64,000 nt of DNA from Neobacillus terrae (GCF_011393025.1 NZ_JAAOEO010000019.1:1-64000), one strand, 5' to 3'; shown: positions 1-9,269, counted from the first letter of the stretch. Notes: generated by a model not told the origin, from the sequence alone. Program-made: numbers and translations.

Positions 1-110
1 CCGGTGCAATACCGGGGCCACCTATTAGCAGTATAGGCTCTTTTTTATCACTGTCCGAAATATGGGGTATAGTTCACAGCGGGTGGCTTTTCTTTCTTTT
101 TCTCATGGAA

Positions 111-116
111 TATAAT
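111..116 (+). promoter_or_regulatory. -10 element of the clpB promoter
   Basis: A perfect TATAAT lies 13 bases before the CtsR operator of clpB. No good -35 box is visible 16-18 bases upstream, where the sequence is T-rich. The assignment to sigma-A rests on the -10 box alone. Confidence 0.55.
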
Positions 117-128
117 AAGTATATATTA

Positions 129-145
129 GGTCAAAAAAGGTCAAA
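129..145 (+). promoter_or_regulatory. CtsR operator upstream of clpB
   Basis: Two direct heptads GGTCAAA are separated by AAA. This is the tandem heptad recognised by CtsR, the class III heat-shock repressor of Firmicutes. The site lies between a TATAAT box and the ribosome binding site GGAGG of clpB, where a bound repressor would block transcription. Heat induction of clpB through CtsR is inferred. Confidence 0.9.
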
Positions 146-157
146 TGGAGGTAAAAA

Positions 158-2755
158 ATGGACTTAAATAAGATGACGGAACGCTTGCAAAAAGGCTTTA
201 TTGGTGCTCGGGAATTGGCAGCAGAGTTCCAGCATCAGGAAGTCGATGACTTACATTTGTTTCTTTCATTAATGAATCAGAAAGACAGCCTGATTAATAC
301 TGTTTTAGAAAGAACGGGTATAAAAACAGAAAATGTTAAACAAAAAATAAAAGAGAAACTGAATATGAAACCGCAGGTTACAGGAAGCGGAGTGGCGGAC
401 GGAACCTTATATATAACTTCAAATTTACAGAATCTGCTTATAAAAGCTGAAGAAGTAAAAAAGCAATTTACAGACGACTTTATCTCAACTGAACATATTT
501 TGCTGGCTAGCTCAGCTTTGTTTTCAGGAATGGGTAAGATTCTCGAAGAAGTTAATGCAAATTCGAACGAGTTTTTAAAAGTTATTAAAGAAATAAGGGG
601 GAATCAGCGAGTGACTACACAAAACCCAGAAGAGACCTATGAAGCACTAAAGAAATACGGCAGGGATCTTGTAGAGGAAGTAAAAACTGGAAAAGTTGAC
701 CCGGTTATTGGGCGCGATACTGAAATCAGACACGTAATCAGAATCCTTTCAAGAAAAACAAAAAACAATCCAGTCCTAATTGGTGAACCTGGGGTGGGAA
801 AAACAGCAATCGTTGAGGGGCTTGCCCAAAGAATTGTCAGAAAGGATGTCCCTGAAGGTCTTAAAGATAAAACCATCTTTTCACTAGATATGAGTTCTCT
901 AATCGCAGGTGCAAAATTCAGAGGAGAATTTGAAGAGAGATTAAAAGCAGTATTAAATGAAGTAAAGAAGAGTGAAGGGAAAATTTTATTGTTTATCGAT
1001 GAACTCCATACAATCGTTGGTGCGGGGAAGACGGAAGGAGCTATGGATGCAGGCAATATGCTGAAACCCATGCTGGCCCGCGGAGAACTTCATTGTATTG
1101 GGGCAACGACACTTGAGGAACACCGAAAATATATAGAAAAAGATCCCGCTTTAGAACGCCGCTTTCAGCAAGTTGTGGTTCAGGAACCAGGAGTGGAAGA
1201 TACAATTTCCATTTTACGAGGATTAAAGGAAAGATTTGAAATCCATCATGGGGTAAAAATACATGACAGGGCACTTGTTGCCGCAGCTACTCTTTCGGAC
1301 AGGTATATTTCAGACCGTTTCCTGCCCGATAAAGCAATTGATTTAGTTGATGAGGCCTGCGCCCATATCAGGACTGAAATTGATTCAATGCCGACTGAAC
1401 TGGATGAAGTAACCAGACGCCTTATGCTTCTTGAAATTGAAGAAGCTGCGTTGAAAAAAGAGAAGGATGAAAGCAGCCTTGAGCGGCTCGCCGAACTGGA
1501 GAAGGAACTGGCAGATTTAAAAGAGCAGGCTCATGCAATGAAGGGACAATGGCAAAAAGAAAAAGAGAGCATTCAAAAGGTTCAGGAGAAAAAAGAGGAA
1601 TTGGAGAATCTTCGTCTTGAACTTCAAAAGGCGGAAGATAAATATGATTTAAATCGTGCAGCTGAGCTTCGTCACGGGAAAATCCCTAAAATGGAAAAGG
1701 AAATTAAGGAGCTTGAAGCTGCTTCAGCGGATCATAACGAGAATCGTCTTCTCCGGGAAGAAGTGACAGATGAAGAAATAGCAGATATTGTGGCACGGTG
1801 GACAGGAATTCCTTTAACAAGACTTGTTCAAGGAGAAAGAGAAAAGCTTTTAAACCTCGAAGCTCTCCTTCATAAGCGTGTCATTGGCCAGGATGAAGCC
1901 ATTCAGCTGGTTTCAGACGCGGTAATCAGAGCGAGGGCTGGTATAAAGGATCCAAACAGGCCAATAGGATCATTTTTATTCCTTGGCCCAACCGGGGTAG
2001 GGAAAACAGAGCTGGCAAAAGCCTTAGCTGAAGCATTATTTGACAGTGAAGAACAAATGATTCGTATAGATATGTCCGAGTATATGGAAAAATTTGCGGT
2101 ATCAAGGTTGATTGGAGCACCTCCTGGGTATGTAGGTTATGAAGAAGGGGGACAGCTGACTGAAGCCGTTAGAAGAAGACCTTATTCCGTTATCCTTTTA
2201 GATGAAGTAGAAAAAGCACATCCTGAGGTTTTTAACCTGCTCCTTCAGGCGTTGGATGATGGAAGAATTACAGATTCTCAAGGCAGGACGGTCGACTTCA
2301 AAAACACCGTTATTATTATGACTTCCAATATCGGCTCCCATTTCTTGCTTGAAGATAAAAACGATGGCCATGAGATTTCTAAAACTACTGTAGATAAAAT
2401 AGAGCAGCTGTTAAGAACGCATTTCCGTCCAGAGTTTTTAAATCGGATAGATGAAACTATTTTGTTTAAACCATTAACGGGCAATGAGATAAAGGAAATA
2501 GTCAACAAGATGGTAGACGATCTGCAAAACAGAGTGGAGGATCAGCATATCCAAATCTTACTGACGGAATCAGCTAAAGAATATATAGCCGAAAATGGAT
2601 ACAATCCTGACTTCGGTGCAAGGCCTTTGAAGAGGTATATTCAAAAATATATAGAAACAAAGCTCGCTAGAGAAATTATATCTGGAAACATTAAAACGAA
2701 CAGTACTTTACAAATTAATGTTGAAGATGGAAAACTTGTTTTTATGGTTCATTAA
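158..2755 (+). CDS. clpB: ATP-dependent chaperone ClpB
   Basis: An 865-residue Hsp100 disaggregase that works with DnaK/DnaJ/GrpE to rescue aggregated proteins in the cytoplasm. The N-terminal Clp repeat domain (about 1-145) is followed by a first AAA+ module with Walker A GEPGVGKT (209-216), a charged coiled-coil middle domain (about 400-535) and a second AAA+ module with GPTGVGKT (610-617). The long coiled coil indicates ClpB rather than ClpC or ClpE. The ATG at 158 follows a GGAGG site. It is a single-gene unit with its own CtsR operator and a terminator. B. subtilis 168 has no clpB, so this gene separates the organism from that species. Confidence 0.97.
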   Translation: MDLNKMTERLQKGFIGARELAAEFQHQEVDDLHLFLSLMNQKDSLINTVLERTGIKTENVKQKIKEKLNMKPQVTGSGVADGTLYITSNLQNLLIKAEEVKKQFTDDFISTEHILLASSALFSGMGKILEEVNANSNEFLKVIKEIRGNQRVTTQNPEETYEALKKYGRDLVEEVKTGKVDPVIGRDTEIRHVIRILSRKTKNNPVLIGEPGVGKTAIVEGLAQRIVRKDVPEGLKDKTIFSLDMSSLIAGAKFRGEFEERLKAVLNEVKKSEGKILLFIDELHTIVGAGKTEGAMDAGNMLKPMLARGELHCIGATTLEEHRKYIEKDPALERRFQQVVVQEPGVEDTISILRGLKERFEIHHGVKIHDRALVAAATLSDRYISDRFLPDKAIDLVDEACAHIRTEIDSMPTELDEVTRRLMLLEIEEAALKKEKDESSLERLAELEKELADLKEQAHAMKGQWQKEKESIQKVQEKKEELENLRLELQKAEDKYDLNRAAELRHGKIPKMEKEIKELEAASADHNENRLLREEVTDEEIADIVARWTGIPLTRLVQGEREKLLNLEALLHKRVIGQDEAIQLVSDAVIRARAGIKDPNRPIGSFLFLGPTGVGKTELAKALAEALFDSEEQMIRIDMSEYMEKFAVSRLIGAPPGYVGYEEGGQLTEAVRRRPYSVILLDEVEKAHPEVFNLLLQALDDGRITDSQGRTVDFKNTVIIMTSNIGSHFLLEDKNDGHEISKTTVDKIEQLLRTHFRPEFLNRIDETILFKPLTGNEIKEIVNKMVDDLQNRVEDQHIQILLTESAKEYIAENGYNPDFGARPLKRYIQKYIETKLAREIISGNIKTNSTLQINVEDGKLVFMVH

Positions 2756-2789
2756 AAAAAGTCATCCTGTTTTGGCAGGATGACTTTTT
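2754..2789. terminator. Terminator after clpB, probably bidirectional
   Basis: A 9-bp perfect stem GTCATCCTG/CAGGATGAC is flanked by an A-run before and a T-run after. It can end clpB and also the opposing small gene at 2862-3050. A second hairpin at 2798-2827 (TAGACAGC arms) and an AGCAT...ATGCT stem at 2826-2856 fill the remaining space between the convergent genes. Confidence 0.85.
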
Positions 2790-2861
2790 AAAAGTTAGAC
2801 AGCAGATGCTGCTTTTCCGCTGTCTAGCATGGCCCCTTTTAAACGGGCTCTATGCTTTACT

Positions 2862-3050
2862 TTAATGAATGTGCTTTTCTTCCTTATCGTTAGGAATAAT
2901 TGCTGGAATGATAAGAATCAGGATCGTAAAGCCTACAGCCAGCATGGCACCGGTTTCAACTTTAAATTCAGAACCTACCATTGAGCAAACGACATATGAC
3001 AGCATTTCACACAGCAGGAATGTCCAGAACAGTGTCCAAAAGTATTTCAT
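2862..3050 (-). CDS. DUF2929-like small membrane protein
   Basis: A 62-residue protein with two predicted membrane helices, an aromatic N-terminal half (MKYFWTLFWTF) and a short charged tail rich in K, E and H. The pattern resembles the DUF2929 family of Bacillaceae membrane proteins of unknown function. The ATG at 3050 is chosen because GAGGTG lies six bases upstream; an in-frame GTG at 3059 falls inside that ribosome binding site. It converges with clpB. Confidence 0.75.
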   Translation of the reverse strand: MKYFWTLFWTFLLCEMLSYVVCSMVGSEFKVETGAMLAVGFTILILIIPAIIPNDKEEKHIH

Positions 3051-3270
3051 TAATTTCACCTCATACTATTTCATTCATTCTTCTAACATCTTACCATAGG
3101 TAATAGAAATAATGAACCTCCAAATCGCAAGATGGAAAATCCAAGTTAGTAATTCATAAATGAAACGAATAATTTTAAATTTAATCTTCAATAATTGGGC
3201 AAAGCCCCTTTCCGATTACATGAAAAAGCATACGATAATCTGATGAATTGATGTAAAAGGAGTTTACTCT

Positions 3271-4002
3271 ATGGATAACCGAATTTTTCAGTTGGATACC
3301 CAATGGAATATCATACACTATCCTGAAAAGCCAAATGGCTTCGGTATCCTTATAATAGGAGATGAAAGGCATTTCGTAGATGAAGGTAAAAGCTTCTGGC
3401 TGCAGAATGAGGGGAAGCTTTCCTTGATAGAGGAATTTAAGGAAGCAGGATATACTATTTTTTCTTCTAACCTCTTCGGGAAAAACTGGGGAAGCAGACC
3501 CGCTGTTGAAATGGCACAAAGGCTTTACCAGCATGTAATCCGAAATGAAATATTAAATGAAAAGATCCATATCCTTGCTGAAGGAATGGGGAGTCTTGTT
3601 GCACTTCAGCTGTTTAAAGAAATGGGAGAGAAAATTCGCTCAGTGGTTTTTGTGAATCCTATATTATCCTTAAAACTGCACTTGGAGCAAGAACGGGAAC
3701 ATAAGTTTTTTTATAAAAAACTGTTAAGTGAATTAGCACTTGCTTATCATAAAGATAGCAAAACCATGGAGGATACAATACTAAAAAGCAATGATCCGAT
3801 CTTATTTGATAAAGAAATATCTGTGAAGATCATTCAGATATTATCAGGAGGAAGGGCATTTAATCAATCACCGCTTTATCAGAAGCTAATTAATTCTCCA
3901 GATGCCGGGAGAGTTAGCGCAAATTTTATGGTTCCCGAAAAAAAACAGCAGCTTGGTGTACAAATTATCAAGTTTTATAAAAAACATGAGAAAAGTCTGT
4001 AA
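3271..4002 (+). CDS. Alpha/beta-hydrolase-like protein with lost nucleophile
   Basis: A 243-residue protein with an alpha/beta-hydrolase layout: a strand GFGILIIGD near 24-32, and an 'elbow' reading AEGMGS at 103-108 where active enzymes carry G-x-S-x-G. The nucleophile position is Gly105, so catalysis by the usual triad looks impossible. AAGGAG precedes the ATG. It sits at the place of B. subtilis yjaU, ahead of a yjaV-like gene and med. It may be a binding or scaffold protein. The fold assignment is by motif only, and its function is unknown. Confidence 0.75.
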   Translation: MDNRIFQLDTQWNIIHYPEKPNGFGILIIGDERHFVDEGKSFWLQNEGKLSLIEEFKEAGYTIFSSNLFGKNWGSRPAVEMAQRLYQHVIRNEILNEKIHILAEGMGSLVALQLFKEMGEKIRSVVFVNPILSLKLHLEQEREHKFFYKKLLSELALAYHKDSKTMEDTILKSNDPILFDKEISVKIIQILSGGRAFNQSPLYQKLINSPDAGRVSANFMVPEKKQQLGVQIIKFYKKHEKSL

Positions 4003-4084
4003 TCCCATAGAATTTATTCAAGAAATAAAAAAACTTCATAAAGCATAGGATTCAATATATTGTGAGGACTTGGGAGGAATTCAA

Positions 4085-4939
4085 ATGGAAAGGGCAATTA
4101 TCTACGGAACTTTTCAATTTGTTGGATTTCATCTATGTACAGCATTGCTTGCCAAGGGGTGGGAAGTAACAGGGATAAGCTTTCCGGAAAACGAAATAGA
4201 ATCTTATGCCGATGAAAAAAGACTTGAGATTGGCAGGAATGCTAATTTTACAGAAGCGGGCCTGGAGGCGGCTGCAGGAGAAACATCTAATCATGAAAAA
4301 AAGGCGGTGATTGTTTCCTTATTTGATTTATTTATGGAGTTTAAGGATGATTCCATTACGGAACAGGATAATCTAAAATCCTTTATAAAAAGTCTTGAAT
4401 CAAATGATAACGGAAAAAATCTCTTTGTCTTTTTATTGCCTGTTCAAATGTTATCCGATTCTTTTCAGGCTGATATCTTATTTACACTAAGAGCATTTCT
4501 TTCAGAGCTTCCTATACCGGAACAGAGATGTCAGCATATTTATCTCCCATCTTTATATGGACCCTGGCAGCCGGCTACTTTTTATGTACAGCAGGCAATC
4601 CTGGGGGATATGGGAAATAAAGCTGAAATAAAGTCAGATAGAGAATGGACCGCAGATTTAATCTTTATTACAGATGCAGTAGCAAAATTGACCGAAACTA
4701 TCGAAAGTGAAAGAAGTGGTCGCTACTTACTAGAAAGCAGCATAGAAAATTACTGGGAGAATTGTATCCTGCAGCTGAAATCAATCAATAAACCTGTTCC
4801 AGAACACCGTCCGCTGAATACCTTTAACGAAAATCATTTATTAGGACTGCGCATAAAGAAGATAACCTCTTTCGTCGAAGGATATGCGATGCAACAAAAG
4901 CATAATGAACGATTAAGGGATAGTGAAATATGGAAGTGA
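4085..4939 (+). CDS. yjaV: NAD-dependent epimerase/dehydratase-like protein YjaV
   Basis: A 284-residue protein of the extended SDR (epimerase/dehydratase) type. The N-terminal strand leads into GTFQFVG (8-14) where active members have GxxGxxG, so the middle glycine of the dinucleotide loop is missing. Later stretches such as YLPSLYGPWQP fit the substrate half of the family. The ATG at 4085 is preferred over the TTG at 4070, which overlaps the GGGAGG ribosome binding site. It corresponds by position to yjaV upstream of med. Cofactor binding and enzymatic activity are doubtful. Confidence 0.75.
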   Translation: MERAIIYGTFQFVGFHLCTALLAKGWEVTGISFPENEIESYADEKRLEIGRNANFTEAGLEAAAGETSNHEKKAVIVSLFDLFMEFKDDSITEQDNLKSFIKSLESNDNGKNLFVFLLPVQMLSDSFQADILFTLRAFLSELPIPEQRCQHIYLPSLYGPWQPATFYVQQAILGDMGNKAEIKSDREWTADLIFITDAVAKLTETIESERSGRYLLESSIENYWENCILQLKSINKPVPEHRPLNTFNENHLLGLRIKKITSFVEGYAMQQKHNERLRDSEIWK

Positions 4940-5044
4940 TGGAAACTCCTTTTCAATTCTTTTTGATAAGGTTAGAATAAAAAGAGCAAAAACACCTCAA
5001 AAAGAAAAATAATTAGGGTGCTGCCTTGAGAAGGAGGTGCAATC

Positions 5045-5992
5045 ATGTGGTATCGTTTAGCTGTTATCTTTATATCCCTTTTCCTTCTAAGCTCGTGCAG
5101 CCATTCAGATACACCAGGAAAGCTTAAAAAAGTTGGATTATTAGTTCCTGACACCATTAACGACCAGGTATGGGGGACAAAGGGCTATAAAGGGATGCTG
5201 AAAATCCAGTCTGAATTTAATATAGATGTATATTATAAAGAAGGCATGAATACCGATTTAGTGGTGGAACGAGCTGTTAAAGAACTTCATCAAAAAGGAG
5301 TAAATCTTATTTTTGGCCATGGTGCCGAATATGCAGATTACTTTAATCGAATATCTGAAAAGTATCCGGATATACAATTTGTCAGTTTCAATGGGGATGC
5401 AAAAAACTCAAATACAACAAGTTTAAATTTTAAGGGATATGCGATGGGGTATTTTGGCGGAAAGGTAGCAGCACACATGTCAAAAACGCATCGGATCGGG
5501 GTTATAGCCGCTTATAAATGGCAGTCCGAAGTGGAAGGCTTTAAAAAAGGGGCATTGAGCGAGGATAAGAATACGGATATTTCTATAAAATATGTTGGTA
5601 ATTGGGACGATGAAGCAAAAGCCAATCAATTACTTGATCAGATGCTTGAAACCGGGATTGATGTTCTTTATCCTGCCGGCGATGGTTTTAATGTTTCGTT
5701 AATTGAAAAAATGAAGGAACATGGACTTTTTGTAATCGGATATGTTTCAGACCAATCTGATCTCGGCGAAACAACAGTGTTAACAAGTACCATCCAGAAT
5801 GTAGATCTCTTGTATGAAGTTGTAGCAAGACAATATGCAGAAGGTAAATTAAAATCCGGGAACCTTGAATTTGATTTTAAGGATAAGGGAGTTTCTCTCG
5901 GTAAATTCAGCCCCCTTGTGGATAAAAAGTTTATCAATGAAATAAATGGGGATATACAAAAATATATAGAAACTGGAAAATTGCCACAATAG
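5045..5992 (+). CDS. med: Med, BMP-family lipoprotein, positive regulator of comK
   Basis: A 315-residue lipoprotein with signal peptide and lipobox LSSC (lipidated Cys18), followed by a BMP/PnrA-type type-1 periplasmic-binding fold (KKVGLLVPD, VSFNGDA, GVIAAYKW). In B. subtilis Med raises comK expression and so promotes competence. The start follows a strong AAGGAGGTG. It precedes comZ by 20 bases, the same pair as in B. subtilis. Whether it binds nucleosides like PnrA is not evident. Confidence 0.92.
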   Translation: MWYRLAVIFISLFLLSSCSHSDTPGKLKKVGLLVPDTINDQVWGTKGYKGMLKIQSEFNIDVYYKEGMNTDLVVERAVKELHQKGVNLIFGHGAEYADYFNRISEKYPDIQFVSFNGDAKNSNTTSLNFKGYAMGYFGGKVAAHMSKTHRIGVIAAYKWQSEVEGFKKGALSEDKNTDISIKYVGNWDDEAKANQLLDQMLETGIDVLYPAGDGFNVSLIEKMKEHGLFVIGYVSDQSDLGETTVLTSTIQNVDLLYEVVARQYAEGKLKSGNLEFDFKDKGVSLGKFSPLVDKKFINEINGDIQKYIETGKLPQ

Positions 5993-6012
5993 TATAAAAA
6001 AGGAGTATACAT

Positions 6013-6210
6013 ATGAACGCACAAGAAAAAAATATGCAATTTATGCAAATTGCAATGAAGCACTTTCCAGAAGCAAAAGCACAGCTTGATCAATTGGGCA
6101 TTGAATTATCTATGGAAATGCTTCAGCCCCTAATGTCTTTATTTACGAATGTAATGAACGAAGCATATGAGCTGGGCTATGATGACGCTAAAAAAGAGTC
6201 AGACCAATAA
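6013..6210 (+). CDS. comZ: ComZ, negative regulator of late competence genes
   Basis: A 65-residue, Met- and Gln-rich, mostly helical protein matching ComZ in size and place. In B. subtilis ComZ represses the comG operon. It lies 20 bases after med with an AAGGAG site, so the two are probably co-transcribed and act in opposite directions on competence. A strong terminator follows directly. Confidence 0.9.
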   Translation: MNAQEKNMQFMQIAMKHFPEAKAQLDQLGIELSMEMLQPLMSLFTNVMNEAYELGYDDAKKESDQ

Positions 6211-6252
6211 TTTTAAAAAATAGCTGCCGAGTAGGCAGCTATTTTTTAAAAT
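6211..6252. terminator. Terminator after comZ
   Basis: A long stem TTTTAAAAAATAGCTGCC/GGCAGCTATTTTTTAAAA with a five-base loop. The A/T arms make it usable from both sides, for comZ and for the opposing gene that ends at 6272. Confidence 0.9.
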
Positions 6253-6271
6253 TAGGCAACACTACATGTTT

Positions 6272-6508
6272 TTACCCAATGGATAACTCAGGGGAGGTTA
6301 TGTTAATCCAGAGGAAGTATGGTCTTAACTTTCTGGCTGAGTCATCTAAATTCCACAGTAGTTGATCAAAAACAAATTGATTAAAACGATGCCTAATATG
6401 CGGATGGTTCTCAATAAAAGCTTCATCACTTCTCGGGCTGGGCCTAAACGCAAATCTTGTGAGCGGATCGCCTGGTTCTTTTATCTCACGTGGGCTTTCT
6501 TTTTCCAT
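6272..6508 (-). CDS. yjzB: YjzB-like small protein
   Basis: A 78-residue soluble protein rich in Pro, Arg and Asp, with no membrane segment. It lies on the minus strand between comZ and fabH, exactly where B. subtilis has yjzB of nearly the same length. The ATG at 6508 is chosen over an upstream TTG at 6547 because AAAGGAGG and GAAGGTGAT lie just before it. The function is unknown. Orthology rests on position and size. Confidence 0.65.
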   Translation of the reverse strand: MEKESPREIKEPGDPLTRFAFRPSPRSDEAFIENHPHIRHRFNQFVFDQLLWNLDDSARKLRPYFLWINITSPELSIG

Positions 6509-6602
6509 ATCACCTTCTCCTCCTTTAAGAAGATTCCTAATTAACACTATGCTTTTGAATCAAATATGTATGGACAATGGCGGAGAACAGAAGCAAAACC
6601 TG

Positions 6603-6631
6603 TTGCACAAATTCTAATTTATAGGTAAAAT
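6603..6631 (+). promoter_or_regulatory. Sigma-A promoter of fabH-fabF
   Basis: TTGCAC (6603-6608), 17-base spacer, TAAAAT (6626-6631). The -10 box is overlapped by the FapR operator, so repression by occlusion is expected. Confidence 0.75.
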
Positions 6632-6651
6632 TAGTACCAGGTAATAATATT
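6628..6651 (+). promoter_or_regulatory. FapR operator at fabH
   Basis: The core TTAGTACCAGGTAATAA matches the FapR palindrome (TTAGTACC...GGTANTAA). FapR represses fatty-acid synthesis genes and is released by malonyl-CoA. A second copy stands in front of fabI in this window. Confidence 0.88.
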
Positions 6652-6714
6652 TGATAATAAGTGGAATTGGACATAATGAATAATAGGGATAAAAAACAAA
6701 AGGAGCTGGAAATT

Positions 6715-7647
6715 ATGGGCGCAGGAATCATTGGCATTGGCAGATTTTTGCCTGAAAAAGTAGTAACTAATGCTGATTTGGAAAAGGTAATGGATACTTC
6801 TGATGAATGGATTCGTACAAGAACCGGGATTGAAGAAAGAAGAATAGCCGATGACAATACAAATACTTCTGATATGGCTTTTGCTGCTGCACAAAAGGCG
6901 ATTGAAAATGCCGGCATAACTGCAGAAGAACTTGATTTGATTCTTGTATCAACAGTAACTCCAGATCGGCCATTTCCCTCTGTTTCCTGTATGCTTCAGG
7001 AAAGACTCGGTGCGAAAAAAGCTGCCGCTATGGATATAAGTGCAGCATGTGCAGGTTTCATGTATGGAGTAGTAACAGCAAAACAGTTTGTTGAATCAGG
7101 TGGATTTAAATACGTACTTGTAATAGGTGTAGAAAAGCTATCAAAGATTACGGACTGGAACGACCGGAATACAGCAGTCCTTTTCGGAGACGGAGCAGGT
7201 GCAGCAGTAATTGGACATGTTAAAGAAGGCAGAGGAATTTTATCCTTTGAATTAGGTGCAGATGGTACAGGAGGGAAACACCTTTACCAAGATGAATATA
7301 TAATTATGAATGGGCGTGAGGTCTTCAAATTTGCCGTCCGCCAAATGGGTGAGAGCAGTCTGAATGTACTGGAAAAAGCCGGCCTAACGAAAGAGGATGT
7401 CGACTTTCTTATTCCTCATCAGGCAAACATCCGCATCATGGAGGCTTCCAGGCAGAGACTAGAACTTCCAGTAGAAAAAATGTCCAAAACGGTTAATAAA
7501 TATGGAAATACTTCGGCTGCTTCGATACCTATTTCTTTGGTAGAAGAGCTCGAAGCTGGAAAAATTAAAGATGATGACCTTATTATTATGGTAGGATTTG
7601 GCGGAGGACTAACCTGGGGAGCCATTGCTATGCGCTGGGGAAGATAA
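6715..7647 (+). CDS. fabH: Beta-ketoacyl-ACP synthase III FabH
   Basis: A 310-residue KAS III that condenses acyl-CoA with malonyl-ACP to start fatty-acid synthesis, setting the branched-chain profile in bacilli. The catalytic triad is visible: Cys112 (SAACAGF), His235 (PHQAN) and Asn265 (YGNTSAAS). The ATG at 6715 has AGGAG nine bases upstream; the longer in-frame extension to 6661 lacks a site and lies next to the FapR operator. It forms an operon with fabF 72 bases downstream, as in fabHA-fabF of B. subtilis. Confidence 0.96.
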   Translation: MGAGIIGIGRFLPEKVVTNADLEKVMDTSDEWIRTRTGIEERRIADDNTNTSDMAFAAAQKAIENAGITAEELDLILVSTVTPDRPFPSVSCMLQERLGAKKAAAMDISAACAGFMYGVVTAKQFVESGGFKYVLVIGVEKLSKITDWNDRNTAVLFGDGAGAAVIGHVKEGRGILSFELGADGTGGKHLYQDEYIIMNGREVFKFAVRQMGESSLNVLEKAGLTKEDVDFLIPHQANIRIMEASRQRLELPVEKMSKTVNKYGNTSAASIPISLVEELEAGKIKDDDLIIMVGFGGGLTWGAIAMRWGR

Positions 7648-7719
7648 GTCCGCTTCTTATTTGACAAAAGATACAGTGAAAATAAATTTATGAATACAGA
7701 CAAAGGAGATGGATAGACG

Positions 7720-8958
7720 ATGAAAAAACGGCGAGTAGTGGTTACAGGCATCGGAGCAGTTACACCGCTTGGCAATGATGCTGCGACAAGCTGGAGTAAT
7801 GCGATTGAAGGGAAATCCGGGGTTGGCCCGTTAACTAGAATAAATGCGGATGAGTATCCTGCCAAAGTGTCGGCAGAGTTAAAGGATTTCAATGTAGAAG
7901 AATTTATTGAGAAAAAAGACGCCAGAAAAATGGACCGGTTTACACATTATGCAGTAGCTGCATCTTTGATGGCTGTAAAAGATGCCGATTTGGTAATTAC
8001 CGATGAAAATGCTCCTCGTGTAGGTGTCTGGATTGGCTCTGGAATTGGCGGTATGGAGACATTTGAAAATCAATATGAAATATTCTTAAACAGAGGATAC
8101 AGAAGGGTAAGCCCATTCTTCGTTCCAATGATGATTCCGGATATGGCAGCAGGTCAGGTTTCTATTGCTCTGGGTGCGAGAGGTTTTAATTCTTGTACTG
8201 TTACTGCCTGTGCAACTGGAACCAATTCTATTGGAGATGCTTTTAAAGTAATTCAACGCGGAGATGCTGATGTTATGGTTGCAGGAGGAGCAGAGGCTCC
8301 AATTACTAAAATGGCAGTAGCTGGATTTTGTGCAAATACAGCATTATCCAACAATCCTGATCCAAAGACAGCGAGCCGTCCATTTGATTTGAACCGGGAC
8401 GGATTTGTCATTGGAGAGGGAGCAGGAGTAGTAATTCTTGAGGAATTAGAACATGCTCTGGCTCGTGGTGCCAAAATTTATGCAGAAATCGTTGGATACG
8501 GTGCAACTGGTGACGCCTATCATATAACAGCACCGGCACCTGGCGGAGAAGGCGGGGCAAGGGCAATGAAAATGGCGATTGATGATGCAGGCCTAAGTCC
8601 TGAACAAATTGATTATATTAATGCCCATGGAACCTCGACAGACTATAATGATAAGTATGAAACTATGGCTATAAAAGAAGTATTTGGCGAGCATGCCTAC
8701 AATGTAGCTATAAGCTCTACAAAGTCTATGACAGGACACCTTCTGGGTGCTGCTGGCGGGGTAGAAGCTATTTTTACTGTATTGGCTATTAAAGAAGGCA
8801 TACTTCCTCCAACTATTAATTATGAAACACCAGATCCTGAATGTGACCTTGACTATGTGCCAAATAAGTCACGCCGAAAGGAAGTTAAAGCCGCTATCAG
8901 CAATTCATTAGGATTTGGCGGCCATAATGCTACAATCGCTTTTGTGAGATATGAATAA
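7720..8958 (+). CDS. fabF: Beta-ketoacyl-ACP synthase II FabF
   Basis: A 412-residue elongating condensing enzyme of type II fatty-acid synthesis. Cys164 (TACATGT), His303 (NAHGTST) and His340 (TGHLLGAAG) give the Cys-His-His triad. AAAGGAG precedes the ATG. It is second in the FapR-controlled fabH-fabF unit and is closed by a terminator. FabF is the cellular target of cerulenin and platensimycin. Confidence 0.97.
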   Translation: MKKRRVVVTGIGAVTPLGNDAATSWSNAIEGKSGVGPLTRINADEYPAKVSAELKDFNVEEFIEKKDARKMDRFTHYAVAASLMAVKDADLVITDENAPRVGVWIGSGIGGMETFENQYEIFLNRGYRRVSPFFVPMMIPDMAAGQVSIALGARGFNSCTVTACATGTNSIGDAFKVIQRGDADVMVAGGAEAPITKMAVAGFCANTALSNNPDPKTASRPFDLNRDGFVIGEGAGVVILEELEHALARGAKIYAEIVGYGATGDAYHITAPAPGGEGGARAMKMAIDDAGLSPEQIDYINAHGTSTDYNDKYETMAIKEVFGEHAYNVAISSTKSMTGHLLGAAGGVEAIFTVLAIKEGILPPTINYETPDPECDLDYVPNKSRRKEVKAAISNSLGFGGHNATIAFVRYE

Positions 8959-8981
8959 AAGGTTAAATTAATACAAATCAA

Positions 8982-9008
8982 AGCAGGTGCAAAAGCGCCT
9001 GCTTTTTA
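8982..9008 (+). terminator. Terminator after fabF
   Basis: A nine-base stem AGCAGGTGC/GCGCCTGCT with an AAAA loop and a following T-run. Confidence 0.85.
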
Positions 9009-9260
9009 TATTGATTTTTGGAAAATAGCGAGAGAATCTCTCCCTTTCCGTGGACGAACTCACATGTTTCCCCGCTCGTACCTCACTGTGAGGCAACAGC
9101 CCGTTTTTCTGCAGGACATTGAACCTAACATCCCCAAGAACAAGTACCTCACGAAGGAACCTATAGAATTAGTCTGAAAATTAAGCTTGCACCCCATTAG
9201 TTTTACGAACAACTCCAATAACCCCACATAAACTACTCAAAGGAAAATGCAAAAAGGAGA
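9009..9260. other. Intergenic stretch fabF-yjaZ with palindromic remnants
   Basis: No gene is seen. Short palindromes such as GCGAGAGAATCTCTC and CCTCACTGTGAGG, set in sequence richer in C than its surroundings, suggest the remains of an intergenic repeat. No promoter was identified with confidence. Confidence 0.4.
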
Positions 9261-9269
9261 ATGAGTAAG

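Noticed and set aside
2869..3099. 76-codon plus-strand frame opposite the DUF2929-like gene
   Set aside because: It is the complement of a better-supported membrane-protein gene with a GAGGTG site.
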